Source: Tropicibacter alexandrii (GTDB lineage Bacteria > Pseudomonadota > Alphaproteobacteria > Rhodobacterales > Rhodobacteraceae). Taken from it: a stretch of 64,000 nt of DNA. Made by a program: the position numbers and the translations under genes. This document shows, piece after piece, positions 36,173-43,842 of the stretch; positions within the stretch are counted from its first letter, which is position 1, and every line of letters begins with the position of its first letter. Location of the stretch: the NCBI RefSeq assembly GCF_003667315.2, contig NZ_RCTZ02000014.1, positions 1-64,000 of the forward strand, read 5' to 3'. The notes below the pieces were generated by a model. That model was given only the letters and a program-made list of their open reading frames with translations, was not told where the DNA came from and did no database searches.

Positions 36173-36522
36173 TCCGCGTCCTCGCGATTCTGCTTGTCTA
36201 CCAACTGGCGGGCGAGACGGTGTCGCGCGGGCTGACCTTGGCGGTGCCCGGCCCGGTGATCGGGCTGGCCGCGCTGTTCGTCACGTTCCTCGTGGTGCCG
36301 CGACTGGCCGACTACATGCGCGAGACGGTGACCGGCTTCCTGTCGCACCTGTCCTTGTTGTTCGTTCCGGCAGGCGTGGGCGTGGTCGCGCATCTCGACG
36401 CCTTTGCCGAGTACGGCGTGGGGTTGTTCGTGGCGCTGATCGGCTCGACCGTGCTGGCGATCCTCGCCGGGGTCGGGGCATTTTTGCTGGTGGCAAAATT
36501 GACCGGGGTCGGCGATGACTGA
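36169..36522 (+). CDS. CidA/LrgA family membrane protein
   Basis: A 117-residue protein with four hydrophobic segments. LAILLVYQLAGETVSRGL, VPGPVIGLAALFVTFLV and LSHLSLLFVPAGVGVVAHLDAF fit the holin-like LrgA/CidA/YohJ family. The start is GTG at 36169, overlapping the previous stop; its own stop overlaps the LrgB gene start by eight bases. Works with the next gene in murein hydrolase control or metabolite export, by family knowledge. Confidence 0.88.
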   Translation: MIRVLAILLVYQLAGETVSRGLTLAVPGPVIGLAALFVTFLVVPRLADYMRETVTGFLSHLSLLFVPAGVGVVAHLDAFAEYGVGLFVALIGSTVLAILAGVGAFLLVAKLTGVGDD

Positions 36523-37231
36523 GGCGCTGGCCCTGTGGTCCTACCTCGCGCAGGAGCCGCTGCTATGGCTGACCTTGACGCTGGGCGCCTATGTCACGGC
36601 GGAAATCCTGTCACAACTGGCGGGACGGCACGCGCTGGCCAATCCCGTGCTGATCGCGGTGATCCTGTTGGCCGCCGTTTTGCGCCTGACCGGGACGCCC
36701 TACAATACCTATTTCGAGGGTGCGCAATTCGTGCATTTCATGCTGGGTCCGGCAACGGTGGGGCTGGCCCTGCCGCTGTACCTGAACCTGTCCAAGGTGC
36801 GCCGTGCCCTATGGCCGATGCTGGCCGCCTTGCTGGCCGGATCGCTGGTGGCGATGGTGTCTGCCCTTGGGTTGGCGTGGCTTTTCGGAGTGCGCGGCGC
36901 TGTGCTGCTGTCATTGGCGCCGAAATCGGCCACCGCGCCGGTGGCGCTTGGCGTGTCCGAAGCTGTCGGCGGCCTGCCGACCCTGACGGCGGCGCTGGTG
37001 ATCCTGACGGGCATCGTCGGGGCGGTGGTGTCGACCCCGATGCTCAACATGCTGGGGGTCAAGGACTGGCGGGCCCGCGGCTTTGCCGTGGGCGTTGCGG
37101 CACATGGCATCGGCACGGCGCATGCCTTTCGCATCCACCCGACAGCAGGCGCGTTTTCGGGCATCGGCATGGGCCTGAACGCCGTGCTGACGGCGGTTCT
37201 TGCGCCGTTGGTGGTGGGCCTGCTGTTCTGA
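36515..37231 (+). CDS. LrgB family protein
   Basis: A 238-residue partner of the LrgA-like protein, with about seven hydrophobic segments. The family signatures TPYNTYFEGAQFVHFMLGPA, LSLAPKSATAPVALGVSE and VAAHGIGTAHAFRIHPTAGA are all present. LrgAB-like pairs export small organic acids such as glycolate in some organisms, which would suit the upstream hydroxyacid dehydrogenase; in this case that is inference from linkage. Confidence 0.92.
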   Translation: MTEALALWSYLAQEPLLWLTLTLGAYVTAEILSQLAGRHALANPVLIAVILLAAVLRLTGTPYNTYFEGAQFVHFMLGPATVGLALPLYLNLSKVRRALWPMLAALLAGSLVAMVSALGLAWLFGVRGAVLLSLAPKSATAPVALGVSEAVGGLPTLTAALVILTGIVGAVVSTPMLNMLGVKDWRARGFAVGVAAHGIGTAHAFRIHPTAGAFSGIGMGLNAVLTAVLAPLVVGLLF

Positions 37232-37305
37232 GTGCGCTTTTGGCGCATGGACAGGGCGGCAGGCTTGCGGTTTGAGCAAAGCAAACTGCGGTATTGGAGA
37301 ACCCC

Positions 37306-37818
37306 ATGTCGAATTGCGCCCTGTGCGGTGGCGAGGATGCCACCCCCTATGTCGTCGCGCCCAAGGAGGACGAGGTGCCGCTGTGCGCCACCTGCCGCGA
37401 CGGTGCCGAAAACGGCCCGACCGAAGATCCGCATTGGCAATGTCTGAACGGCGCAATCTGGAGCACGGAACCTGCCGAACAGGTTCTGGCATGGCGCTTG
37501 CTGAACGGGCTGGATGCCGTCTGGGCGGCGGAGGTGCTGGAGACGGCGTATCTGGAACCGGAGGTCTTGGACTGGGCGCAGGCCGGGGTGTCGTCAAGCG
37601 ATGAGGTGGTGCATCGCGACTGCAACGGTACCGTCTTGCAGAACGGCGATACTGTGACGTTGATCAAGGCGCTGCCGGTCAAGGGGGCTGGATTCACGGC
37701 CAAACAAGGGACTGCGGTGCGCAAGATTTCCCTTGAGCCGGACAATGCCGAGCACATCTCTGGCCGGGTCGAAGGCCAGCGGATCGTGATCCTGACGAAA
37801 TTTGTGAAGAAGGCGTAG
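37306..37818 (+). CDS. PhnA/YjdM-like zinc-ribbon protein
   Basis: A 170-residue protein with an N-terminal CxxC...CxxC zinc ribbon (SNCALCGGEDATPY, PLCATCRDG) and a C-terminal PhnA domain (HRDCNGTVLQNGDTVTLIK and VKGAGFTAKQGT). Named for proximity to phosphonate genes in E. coli, the real role is unknown. The ATG at 37306 follows GGAGA by five bases. A palindromic repeat lies immediately downstream. Confidence 0.85.
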   Translation: MSNCALCGGEDATPYVVAPKEDEVPLCATCRDGAENGPTEDPHWQCLNGAIWSTEPAEQVLAWRLLNGLDAVWAAEVLETAYLEPEVLDWAQAGVSSSDEVVHRDCNGTVLQNGDTVTLIKALPVKGAGFTAKQGTAVRKISLEPDNAEHISGRVEGQRIVILTKFVKKA

Positions 37819-37824
37819 GCCGGG

Positions 37825-37850
37825 GTAGGATGGGTGATCACCCATCCTAC
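37825..37850. repeat. 26-bp palindrome, copy 2
   Basis: Identical to the copies at 28198 and 38427. It lies six bases after the PhnA-like stop and upstream of the RAYT gene, where it could act as a terminator or a target of the transposase. Confidence 0.88.
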
Positions 37851-37894
37851 TTTGGTTCAAATTTGAGTAACCGGTTTGTGCCAATGTCTTCGGC

Positions 37895-38419
37895 ATGACC
37901 CAGTATCGCCGATTCCGTGTGCCTGGTGGCACGTACTTCTTCACCGTGCGGCTCCAAGAGAGGTTCGGACACTCTCTCATCGATCATGTCGATATCTTGC
38001 GAACCGCATACGCGGAGTGTTTGCAGCGCTATCCCTTCCAGACCAAATGCATCGTCATCCTGCCAGATCACCTGCATGCCATTTGGACGCTGCCACGTGG
38101 AGACGAGGATTTCTCGTCGCGCTGGCAGTTTCTAAAGCGCCGTTTCACCCAGATTTCAGGGCTGACTGGGGCTGTTTCTCCGAGCCAGGCGGCAAAGGGT
38201 GAGAAGGGTGTCTGGCAAAGGCGGTTCTGGGAACACACGATCCGAAATGCAGCCGATCTTGACTTGCATCAGCGCTATTGCTGGACAGACCCTGTCCGGC
38301 ATCACCTTTCAGACTCCCCGGCGCACTGGGCGTTCAGTTCGATCCACCGGGATATGCGCTCTAGTCTGCTTGATCCGGACGAGATCGAGCCCGTTCCGGA
38401 TGGCCAATTTGGCGAGTGA
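37895..38419 (+). CDS. REP-associated tyrosine transposase (RAYT)
   Basis: A 174-residue Y1/HUH single-strand nuclease. The two-His motif is in VILPDHLHAIWTLP (residues about 55-68), and the Tyr-bearing helix and family ending are HQRYCWTDPVRHHLSDSP then WAFSSIHRDM. The N-terminus YRRFRVPGGTYFFTVRL is typical. These proteins cut and join REP hairpins and may spread them. The gene is intact and full length. Its GC is lower than that of its neighbours, suggesting acquisition. Confidence 0.93.
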   Translation: MTQYRRFRVPGGTYFFTVRLQERFGHSLIDHVDILRTAYAECLQRYPFQTKCIVILPDHLHAIWTLPRGDEDFSSRWQFLKRRFTQISGLTGAVSPSQAAKGEKGVWQRRFWEHTIRNAADLDLHQRYCWTDPVRHHLSDSPAHWAFSSIHRDMRSSLLDPDEIEPVPDGQFGE

Positions 38420-38426
38420 CGAGAAA

Positions 38427-38452
38427 GTAGGATGGGTGATCACCCATCCTAC
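38427..38452. repeat. 26-bp palindrome, copy 3
   Basis: Identical to copies at 28198 and 37825. It lies between the RAYT stop and the convergent leuA stop, so it may also terminate leuA transcription from the other side. Confidence 0.88.
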
Positions 38453-38458
38453 CCAAGG

Positions 38459-40024
38459 TCACGCATCCTTGTAGCTAATCTCTTTCGCATCGGCACCGGG
38501 CCCAACCTTGGACCGGCGGACGATCAGCCGGTTCAGCGCCTGGATATAGGCCCGCACCGAGGCAACGACCGTGTCGGTATCCGCCGACTGGCCCGTGGCG
38601 ATCACGCCATCCTCTTCCAGCTTCACGGACACGGTCGCCTGCGCATCCGTACCCGCCGTCACCGCATTCACTTGGTACAGTTGAAGGCGCGCCTTGTTCG
38701 GGTGCAGTTCACGCACCGCCTTGAACGCCGCATCGACAGGCCCGTCGCCCTCGCATTCCGCCGTCTGATCCTTGCCGTCGATCTCAAGCTCGATCTCGGC
38801 TTTGGCTGGGCCACCGGTGCCGCACACGACACGCAGGTTCACCAGCTGGATCGCGTCACCGCCTTCGGTCGTGGCGGATACCAGCGCGAGGATGTCGTCG
38901 TCGTAGACCTCCTTCTTGCGGTCCGCCAGATCCTTGAACCGGACAAAGATGTCCTTCAGCTGGTTGTCGCCCACCTCGGTGCCAAGCTGGCGCAGCTTGT
39001 CGCGCAGCGCCGCGCGGCCCGAATGCTTGCCCAAGGGCAGCGAGTTCGCGGCAAGGCCCACATCCTCGGGCTTCATGATCTCGAAGGTTTCGGCGTTCTT
39101 CAGCACGCCATCCTGATGGATCCCCGACTCATGGGCAAAGGCGTTCTTGCCGACGATGGCCTTGTTGAACTGCACGGCAAAGCCCGACACGGTCGAGACC
39201 CGGCGCGAGATGTGCATGATCTTGCGGCTGTCGACATTGGTGAAATACGGGATCACGTCGCCGCGCACCTTCATCGCCATCACCACCTCTTCGAGGGCGG
39301 TGTTGCCGGCGCGTTCGCCCAGCCCGTTGATCGTGCATTCGATCTGGCGCGCGCCGCCCGCGACGGCGGCCAGCGCGTTCGCCGTCGCCATGCCAAGGTC
39401 GTTATGGCAATGCGTGGCAAAGACCACCTCGTCGGCGCCCGGCACGGTCGCGATCAGGCGGCGGATCAGGTCGGCGCTTTCGCCCGGCTCGGTATAGCCC
39501 ACCGTGTCGGGAATGTTGATCGTCGTGGCACCCGCCTTGATCGCGATCTCGATCACCCTGCAAAGGTAATCCCACTCGGTCCGCGTCGCATCCATCGGCG
39601 ACCATTGCACGTTGTCGCACAGGTTGCGCGCGTGGGTCACCGTTTCGTGGATGCGGTCGGCCATTTCGTCCATGGTCAGGTTCGGAATGGCGCGGTGCAG
39701 CGGCGAGGTGCCGATGAAGGTGTGAATCCGCGGGCGCGCGGCGTTCTTCACCGCCTCCCAGCAGCGGTCGATATCGGGCAGTTGCGCGCGCGCAAGGCCG
39801 CAGATCACCGATTGCTTGGACCGCTGCGCGATCTCGGACACGGCGCGGAAATCGCCTTCGGAAGCGATGGGAAAGCCCGCCTCGATGATGTCGACGCCCA
39901 TATCGTCCAGAAGCTCGGCGATCTCCAGCTTTTCGTCATGGGTCATGGTGGCGCCGGGGGATTGCTCGCCGTCGCGGAGCGTCGTGTCGAAAATGAGGAC
40001 GCGGTCTTTGGTCTGGTCAGTCAT
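38459..40024 (-). CDS. leuA: 2-isopropylmalate synthase
   Basis: A 521-residue enzyme, first step of leucine synthesis from acetyl-CoA and 2-oxoisovalerate. The HMGL-like barrel begins VLIFDTTLRDGEQSPGATM, with metal-binding FATHCHNDLGMATANA and NGLGERAGNTALEEV. The C-terminal regulatory domain that binds leucine spans residues about 390-510. It lies 15 bases after the cupin gene, which is preceded by a candidate leucine leader. Gene length is normal. Confidence 0.97.
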   Translation of the reverse strand: MTDQTKDRVLIFDTTLRDGEQSPGATMTHDEKLEIAELLDDMGVDIIEAGFPIASEGDFRAVSEIAQRSKQSVICGLARAQLPDIDRCWEAVKNAARPRIHTFIGTSPLHRAIPNLTMDEMADRIHETVTHARNLCDNVQWSPMDATRTEWDYLCRVIEIAIKAGATTINIPDTVGYTEPGESADLIRRLIATVPGADEVVFATHCHNDLGMATANALAAVAGGARQIECTINGLGERAGNTALEEVVMAMKVRGDVIPYFTNVDSRKIMHISRRVSTVSGFAVQFNKAIVGKNAFAHESGIHQDGVLKNAETFEIMKPEDVGLAANSLPLGKHSGRAALRDKLRQLGTEVGDNQLKDIFVRFKDLADRKKEVYDDDILALVSATTEGGDAIQLVNLRVVCGTGGPAKAEIELEIDGKDQTAECEGDGPVDAAFKAVRELHPNKARLQLYQVNAVTAGTDAQATVSVKLEEDGVIATGQSADTDTVVASVRAYIQALNRLIVRRSKVGPGADAKEISYKDA

Positions 40025-40039
40025 GGTCTTTGTCCGTCT

Positions 40040-40396
40040 TCAGATATGCGGTTTGGCAGATGCGACGCGGTCGGCATCGCCGGAATTGGGTTCGCCCTTG
40101 GGCTCGATCAGCAGCACCTTGACCTCGGCTTCGGCGCGGGGGCGATGAACCTGCCCGGCGGGAATGACAACGATCTCGCCCGCCCGAACGGTCACCGGGT
40201 CGGCGGTGTCATAGTCCATGACCATCTCGCCTTCCAGAACCAGAAAGAAGTCGTCGGTGTCGTCATGCTTGTGAAAGGGAAATTCGCCTTGGAATTTCAC
40301 CACCATCACGTCGTTTCCATTGTAGCCCGCCACAACGTGCGGGTCCCAATGGCTTGAAAACATGGCCAGTTTTTCGGCCAGATTGATCGCATTCAT
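40040..40396 (-). CDS. Small cupin-domain protein
   Basis: A 118-residue single cupin. Metal-ligand pattern in FPFHKHDDTDDFFLVLEGEM (HxH then Glu) and PAGQVHRPRAE. ATG at 40396 follows AGGA by seven bases; a frame from 40438 extends into the leader structure. Function unknown; co-transcription with leuA is likely. It may be a small-molecule isomerase or a stress protein. Confidence 0.85.
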   Translation of the reverse strand: MNAINLAEKLAMFSSHWDPHVVAGYNGNDVMVVKFQGEFPFHKHDDTDDFFLVLEGEMVMDYDTADPVTVRAGEIVVIPAGQVHRPRAEAEVKVLLIEPKGEPNSGDADRVASAKPHI

Positions 40397-40409
40397 GGGA
40401 ATGTCCTGT

Positions 40410-40496
40410 TTGCTGCTAATAGGGGCTCGGCGCGTCACAAATCTCCTCTGAGCAGGCGCGCCGACGGCTGCACGCTCAGAGGCGGCCTAGCAGCAA
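40410..40496 (-). promoter_or_regulatory. Nested-stem leader upstream of cupin-leuA
   Basis: Read on the minus strand, TTGCTGCTA (40496-40488) pairs with TAGCAGCAA (40418-40410), and inside it CCTCTGAGC (40482-40474) pairs with GCTCAGAGG (40453-40445), both perfect 9-bp stems. TCGGCGCG in the inner loop can instead pair with CGCGCCGA after the inner stem, giving a mutually exclusive fold. The outer stem contains three Leu codons of the leader frame and ends just before the AGGA of the cupin gene. No T-run follows, so control of translation is more likely than simple termination. Confidence 0.5.
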
Positions 40497-40562
40497 GTCG
40501 AAGCCACGCGCAAACGGCGCCGGAAGGCGCGGTCTGTCTGCGATATGGCCAAGGGTCATCAT
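40476..40562 (-). CDS. Putative leucine leader peptide
   Basis: A 28-codon frame, MMTLGHIADRPRLPAPF followed by ARGFDLLLGRL and stop. Six Leu of 28, and the cluster before the stop uses TTG-CTG-CTA; CTA and TTG are uncommon in this GC-rich genome, as expected for control codons. A -10-like TATAGT (40575-40570) sits seven bases before the first ATG, so the transcript may begin at the ATG itself (leaderless), as with the alphaproteobacterial trp leader. The Leu codons and stop lie in the pairing segments of the nested stem. Expression is not proven. Confidence 0.42.
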   Translation of the reverse strand: MMTLGHIADRPRLPAPFARGFDLLLGRL

Positions 40563-40694
40563 GACGGTCACTATACGCCCCAAATCGTGAATGAAAACCC
40601 ACCAAGTGCGCTTTTCGTAGGGCGCGGCCTATGGCACGTTTGCCCGGCAGGAACGCATCGGGCATACTGACCCCGAGCAAGGCAAGGCAGGCAC

Positions 40695-43646
40695 ATGATC
40701 CGGAAACTGTTGGGCGCGGTGGCACTGGCCCTTGGCGCGCTGCCCGCATGGGCAGAGCGGCAGGACGTCAAGGCATATGTATTCGGCAATTCGCTGGTGC
40801 ATCACCTGAGCGAGACCGATGACAACACCAACGTCCCGCATTGGCTGGGCCAGATGGCCCGTGCCGATGGGCGGACGCTGGGCCTCGATGGGCAATGGGG
40901 GTTCCTGCGCAACTTTGCCGACGGGCTGCCGCCCACGGCCAACTGGTCGTTTCCCAACGTCCGGGGCGTCTGGGGGCCGGGGCAAAGCGGGTTTGGGTCT
41001 GCGGGCTTTGATTCGGTCATCGTGACGCCGGCCAATTTCATCCAGTACCAGTTGCCGAATGTGCCGTATGACGGCGACAACCCGACCGGGGAAAGCCCGC
41101 TGGGCGCGGCGTTGCGCTTGTTCGACTGGGTGGATGACGCGGCCCCCGACGCACGCCTGTTCGTCTATGAGGGTTGGGCGGCGATGGACGGTATCACCGG
41201 GCCGTTCCCCCCCGATGCCGAGGGTTTGGGCCGGTATCATGCCCACAATGCGGGCGATTATCACCTGTGGTACGAGGATTTCCTCGCAGATCTGGCCGAG
41301 GCCCGCCCGGCGCTGGAGGTCACGCTGATCCCCGTGGCCTCGGTGCTGGCGGGTCTGTTGGCGGATGGCGGCGTGCTCGAAGGGTTGCCCGCCGAGGCGC
41401 TGTATGTCGATGACGCGCCGCATGGCACGCCGACGCAATACCTGCTGGCGGCGATGGTCACCTATGCGGCCCTGTACGAAGCCCCGCCGCCCGCCGACTA
41501 TCAACCGCCCGCCAGCCTGCACCCGGATGTCGTCGCCAAATTCCCCGAGATCGCGCAGGCGATCTGGGATGCCATGCCAGAGGTCAAGGCATTGAAGGCC
41601 GCCGTGGCCAATGGGGCCGAGGCCGTCGCCGAAGAGGTGGCCGAAGCCGCCCAGCCCGACTTGCCGCAACGCCAGCCCATCGCCTTGCCGCCGCGGGGCA
41701 TCCGCCCCGATGGCCTGCCTGCGCTGGCCATGGGGCTGAACGGCATTTCCGACTGGTCCACGCAGCATCCCTTCCTCGACCTGTTCAAGTCGTCGCGTCC
41801 GTGGGTCGGCCACCTGCCCGGCCAATGGGGCGGCGTGACCACCGAGGAACTGGAGGCCGGGGGCCACCTCTCGCCCGAGGGCTGGCCGCTGTCGCTCCCC
41901 GAGGGGGTCGAGGCGCTCGAGGCCGTTCTGCTGACCGAACAGCCCGAAGGCGCGACCTCGCTGCGCGGCGATTACGTCCTGCGATACGAGGGAACGGGCC
42001 GCATCCGGCTGGAAGGCCGCGCCAAGCGCACCCGCTACGATGACGGCCGCATCACCTTTTTCTACGAACCCGGCGGGGATGAAGGGCTGGTCGCGGTCAA
42101 GATCACCGAACTCGACCCCTCTGACCCGATCCGCAACATCACCATCGTGCGCGAGGATATGCTGCCGCTCTACGATGGTGGCGCGATCTTCAACCCCGAC
42201 TGGATCGAGGCGGTTGCCGATCTGCGCGCCCTGCGGTTCATGGACTGGATGCTGACCAACGGTTCTCCCATTGCCACGTGGGAGGACCGCCCGCGCATGA
42301 CCGATGCCACATGGGTGCGCTGGGGTGTGCCGGTCGAGGTGATGATCCGTCTGGCCAACAAGATTGGCGCCGACCCGTGGTTCAACATGCCTCACATGGC
42401 CGACGACGCCTATATCCGCGCCTTCGCCGAAGCCGTCGAGGCCGGGCTCGACCCGCGCCTGAAAGCCTATGTGGAATATTCCAACGAGGTCTGGAACCGC
42501 ATCTTCCCGCAAGCCACATGGGCCGAGGCGCAGGCTGACGCGCTTTGGGGCCATTCCGAAACGGGCTGGATGCAGTTCTACGGGATGCGCGCCGCGCAGG
42601 TCATGGACATCTGGACCGAGGTCTTTGACGAGGACGACCGGCTGGTGCGTGTCGTGGCCACCCATACCGGCTGGCCGGGGCTGGAGGAGCAGATACTGGT
42701 GTCGCCTTTGGGCTATCTCAAGCTGGGCAAGATGGCCAAGGAAAGCTTCGACGCTTATGCGGTCACCGGCTATTTCGGCTATGAAATGGGCGGCGAGGAA
42801 ATGGCGCAACGCATGAATGACTGGCTCGACCAGTCCGAGGCGCTGGCCACCGCCGCCGGAGAGGCCCAAGGTTTGCGCCGCGTCGCCCTGCGTGAATTCG
42901 TCAAGACCGCGCAATTCGAGGCGGCGATTGCCCCGGTGGCACTGGCGCTGGCCGAAGGGTCGCTGCGGCAACTGGTCGACGAGGTCTTTCCCTATCACGC
43001 CGGGATCGCGCGCAAGCATGGCTTGCGGCTGGTGATGTACGAGGGCGGCACACATGTATCGGGCCACGGCCCGCGTGTGGATGACGACCGGCTGACCGCA
43101 TTCTTCACCGCGTTCAACTACACGCCCGAGATGGCCAAGCTGTACGAAATCCTGCTCGCCGGGTGGGAGGCCGCCGGGGGCACGCTGTTCAACGCCTTCG
43201 TCGACGTGGCCCCGGCCAGCAAATGGGGCAGCTGGGGTGCGAAACGCTATCTGGAGGATCAGAACCCCCGTTGGGACATGCTGATGGCCTACAACGCCGC
43301 AGGCCCCAACGATTGGGAAACCCGCGACCCGGCGGCCTTTGCCAACGGCATCACCCGGGTTGCAGGCGTCGGCAACCAGCGTCTGCAAGGCACGTCCGCC
43401 GAGGATGTGCTGGTGGGGGGCTCCGGCAATGACACGCTGGTCTCGGCGGGCGGTGCCGACGTGCTGGCCGGTGGCCCGGGCGTGGATCGCGCCGTGCTGC
43501 CGGGCGCGCGCGAGGATTATGCCTTTGACACGGTCGAGGGGCGGTTGCTGGCGACCGGGCCGGATGGTGGTGTCATCTTGTCCGACATCGAAGAGGTCGT
43601 CTTTGACGACGCCCCGTCCGTGGCCGTTGCGGTTGCGGATTTGTAG
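40695..43646 (+). CDS. Secreted SGNH / glycosidase-like / RTX protein
   Basis: A 983-residue protein. Residues 1-21 are a Sec signal peptide (LLGAVALALGALPAWA). Residues about 25-270 look SGNH-like: YVFGNSLVHHLSE and a late DDAPHGTPTQYLL with Asp/His. Residues about 340-880 resemble a TIM-barrel glycoside hydrolase, with GLNGISDWSTQHPFLDLF and the acid-bearing AYVEYSNEVWN (Glu594 and Glu598). Residues 899-930 hold RTX-type calcium repeats (EDVLVGGSGNDTL, GGADVLAGGPGVD). A role in trimming or releasing the acetylated polysaccharide is suggested by the neighbourhood. Having both a Sec signal and RTX repeats is unusual. Confidence 0.78.
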   Translation: MIRKLLGAVALALGALPAWAERQDVKAYVFGNSLVHHLSETDDNTNVPHWLGQMARADGRTLGLDGQWGFLRNFADGLPPTANWSFPNVRGVWGPGQSGFGSAGFDSVIVTPANFIQYQLPNVPYDGDNPTGESPLGAALRLFDWVDDAAPDARLFVYEGWAAMDGITGPFPPDAEGLGRYHAHNAGDYHLWYEDFLADLAEARPALEVTLIPVASVLAGLLADGGVLEGLPAEALYVDDAPHGTPTQYLLAAMVTYAALYEAPPPADYQPPASLHPDVVAKFPEIAQAIWDAMPEVKALKAAVANGAEAVAEEVAEAAQPDLPQRQPIALPPRGIRPDGLPALAMGLNGISDWSTQHPFLDLFKSSRPWVGHLPGQWGGVTTEELEAGGHLSPEGWPLSLPEGVEALEAVLLTEQPEGATSLRGDYVLRYEGTGRIRLEGRAKRTRYDDGRITFFYEPGGDEGLVAVKITELDPSDPIRNITIVREDMLPLYDGGAIFNPDWIEAVADLRALRFMDWMLTNGSPIATWEDRPRMTDATWVRWGVPVEVMIRLANKIGADPWFNMPHMADDAYIRAFAEAVEAGLDPRLKAYVEYSNEVWNRIFPQATWAEAQADALWGHSETGWMQFYGMRAAQVMDIWTEVFDEDDRLVRVVATHTGWPGLEEQILVSPLGYLKLGKMAKESFDAYAVTGYFGYEMGGEEMAQRMNDWLDQSEALATAAGEAQGLRRVALREFVKTAQFEAAIAPVALALAEGSLRQLVDEVFPYHAGIARKHGLRLVMYEGGTHVSGHGPRVDDDRLTAFFTAFNYTPEMAKLYEILLAGWEAAGGTLFNAFVDVAPASKWGSWGAKRYLEDQNPRWDMLMAYNAAGPNDWETRDPAAFANGITRVAGVGNQRLQGTSAEDVLVGGSGNDTLVSAGGADVLAGGPGVDRAVLPGAREDYAFDTVEGRLLATGPDGGVILSDIEEVVFDDAPSVAVAVADL

Positions 43647-43842
43647 GCATGGGGTTGCTTTGCGGGCATTGCCCCAGCGCGGAAACAAGGCGAAGCCCCC
43701 ACGCGGCGGCGATTTGGTGGGATCAGGCGCACAGCTTTGATCTTCTTCGGATTTGGCCAGCATAAACCGAGGGATTCATAGCTCAGGAACGCCACCACGC
43801 GCGGCTGCAAAACGCGGCTCACCCAAACGTCGGCTTCGCCCG

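Larger units (their letters stand above)
37825..38452 (+). mobile_element. RAYT element flanked by 26-bp palindromes
   Basis: A REP-associated tyrosine transposase gene is bordered by two identical perfect palindromes, 44 bases before its start and 7 bases after its stop. Only the palindromes themselves match the third copy at 28198; the bases outside differ. This is the classic arrangement of a domesticated TnpA-REP with its REP units. It sits between phnA and leuA. Confidence 0.88.

Noticed and set aside
40435-40749. A 104-codon minus-strand gene upstream of cupin
   Set aside because: It overlaps the secreted-protein start and the leader structure and shows no family; a different frame holds the more meaningful leader peptide.
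40629-43763. A 1044-codon open frame on the minus strand opposite the secreted protein
   Set aside because: It is a GC-driven antisense shadow: rich in His, Arg, Gly and Gln with no domain, while the plus strand has a signal peptide and recognisable motifs.
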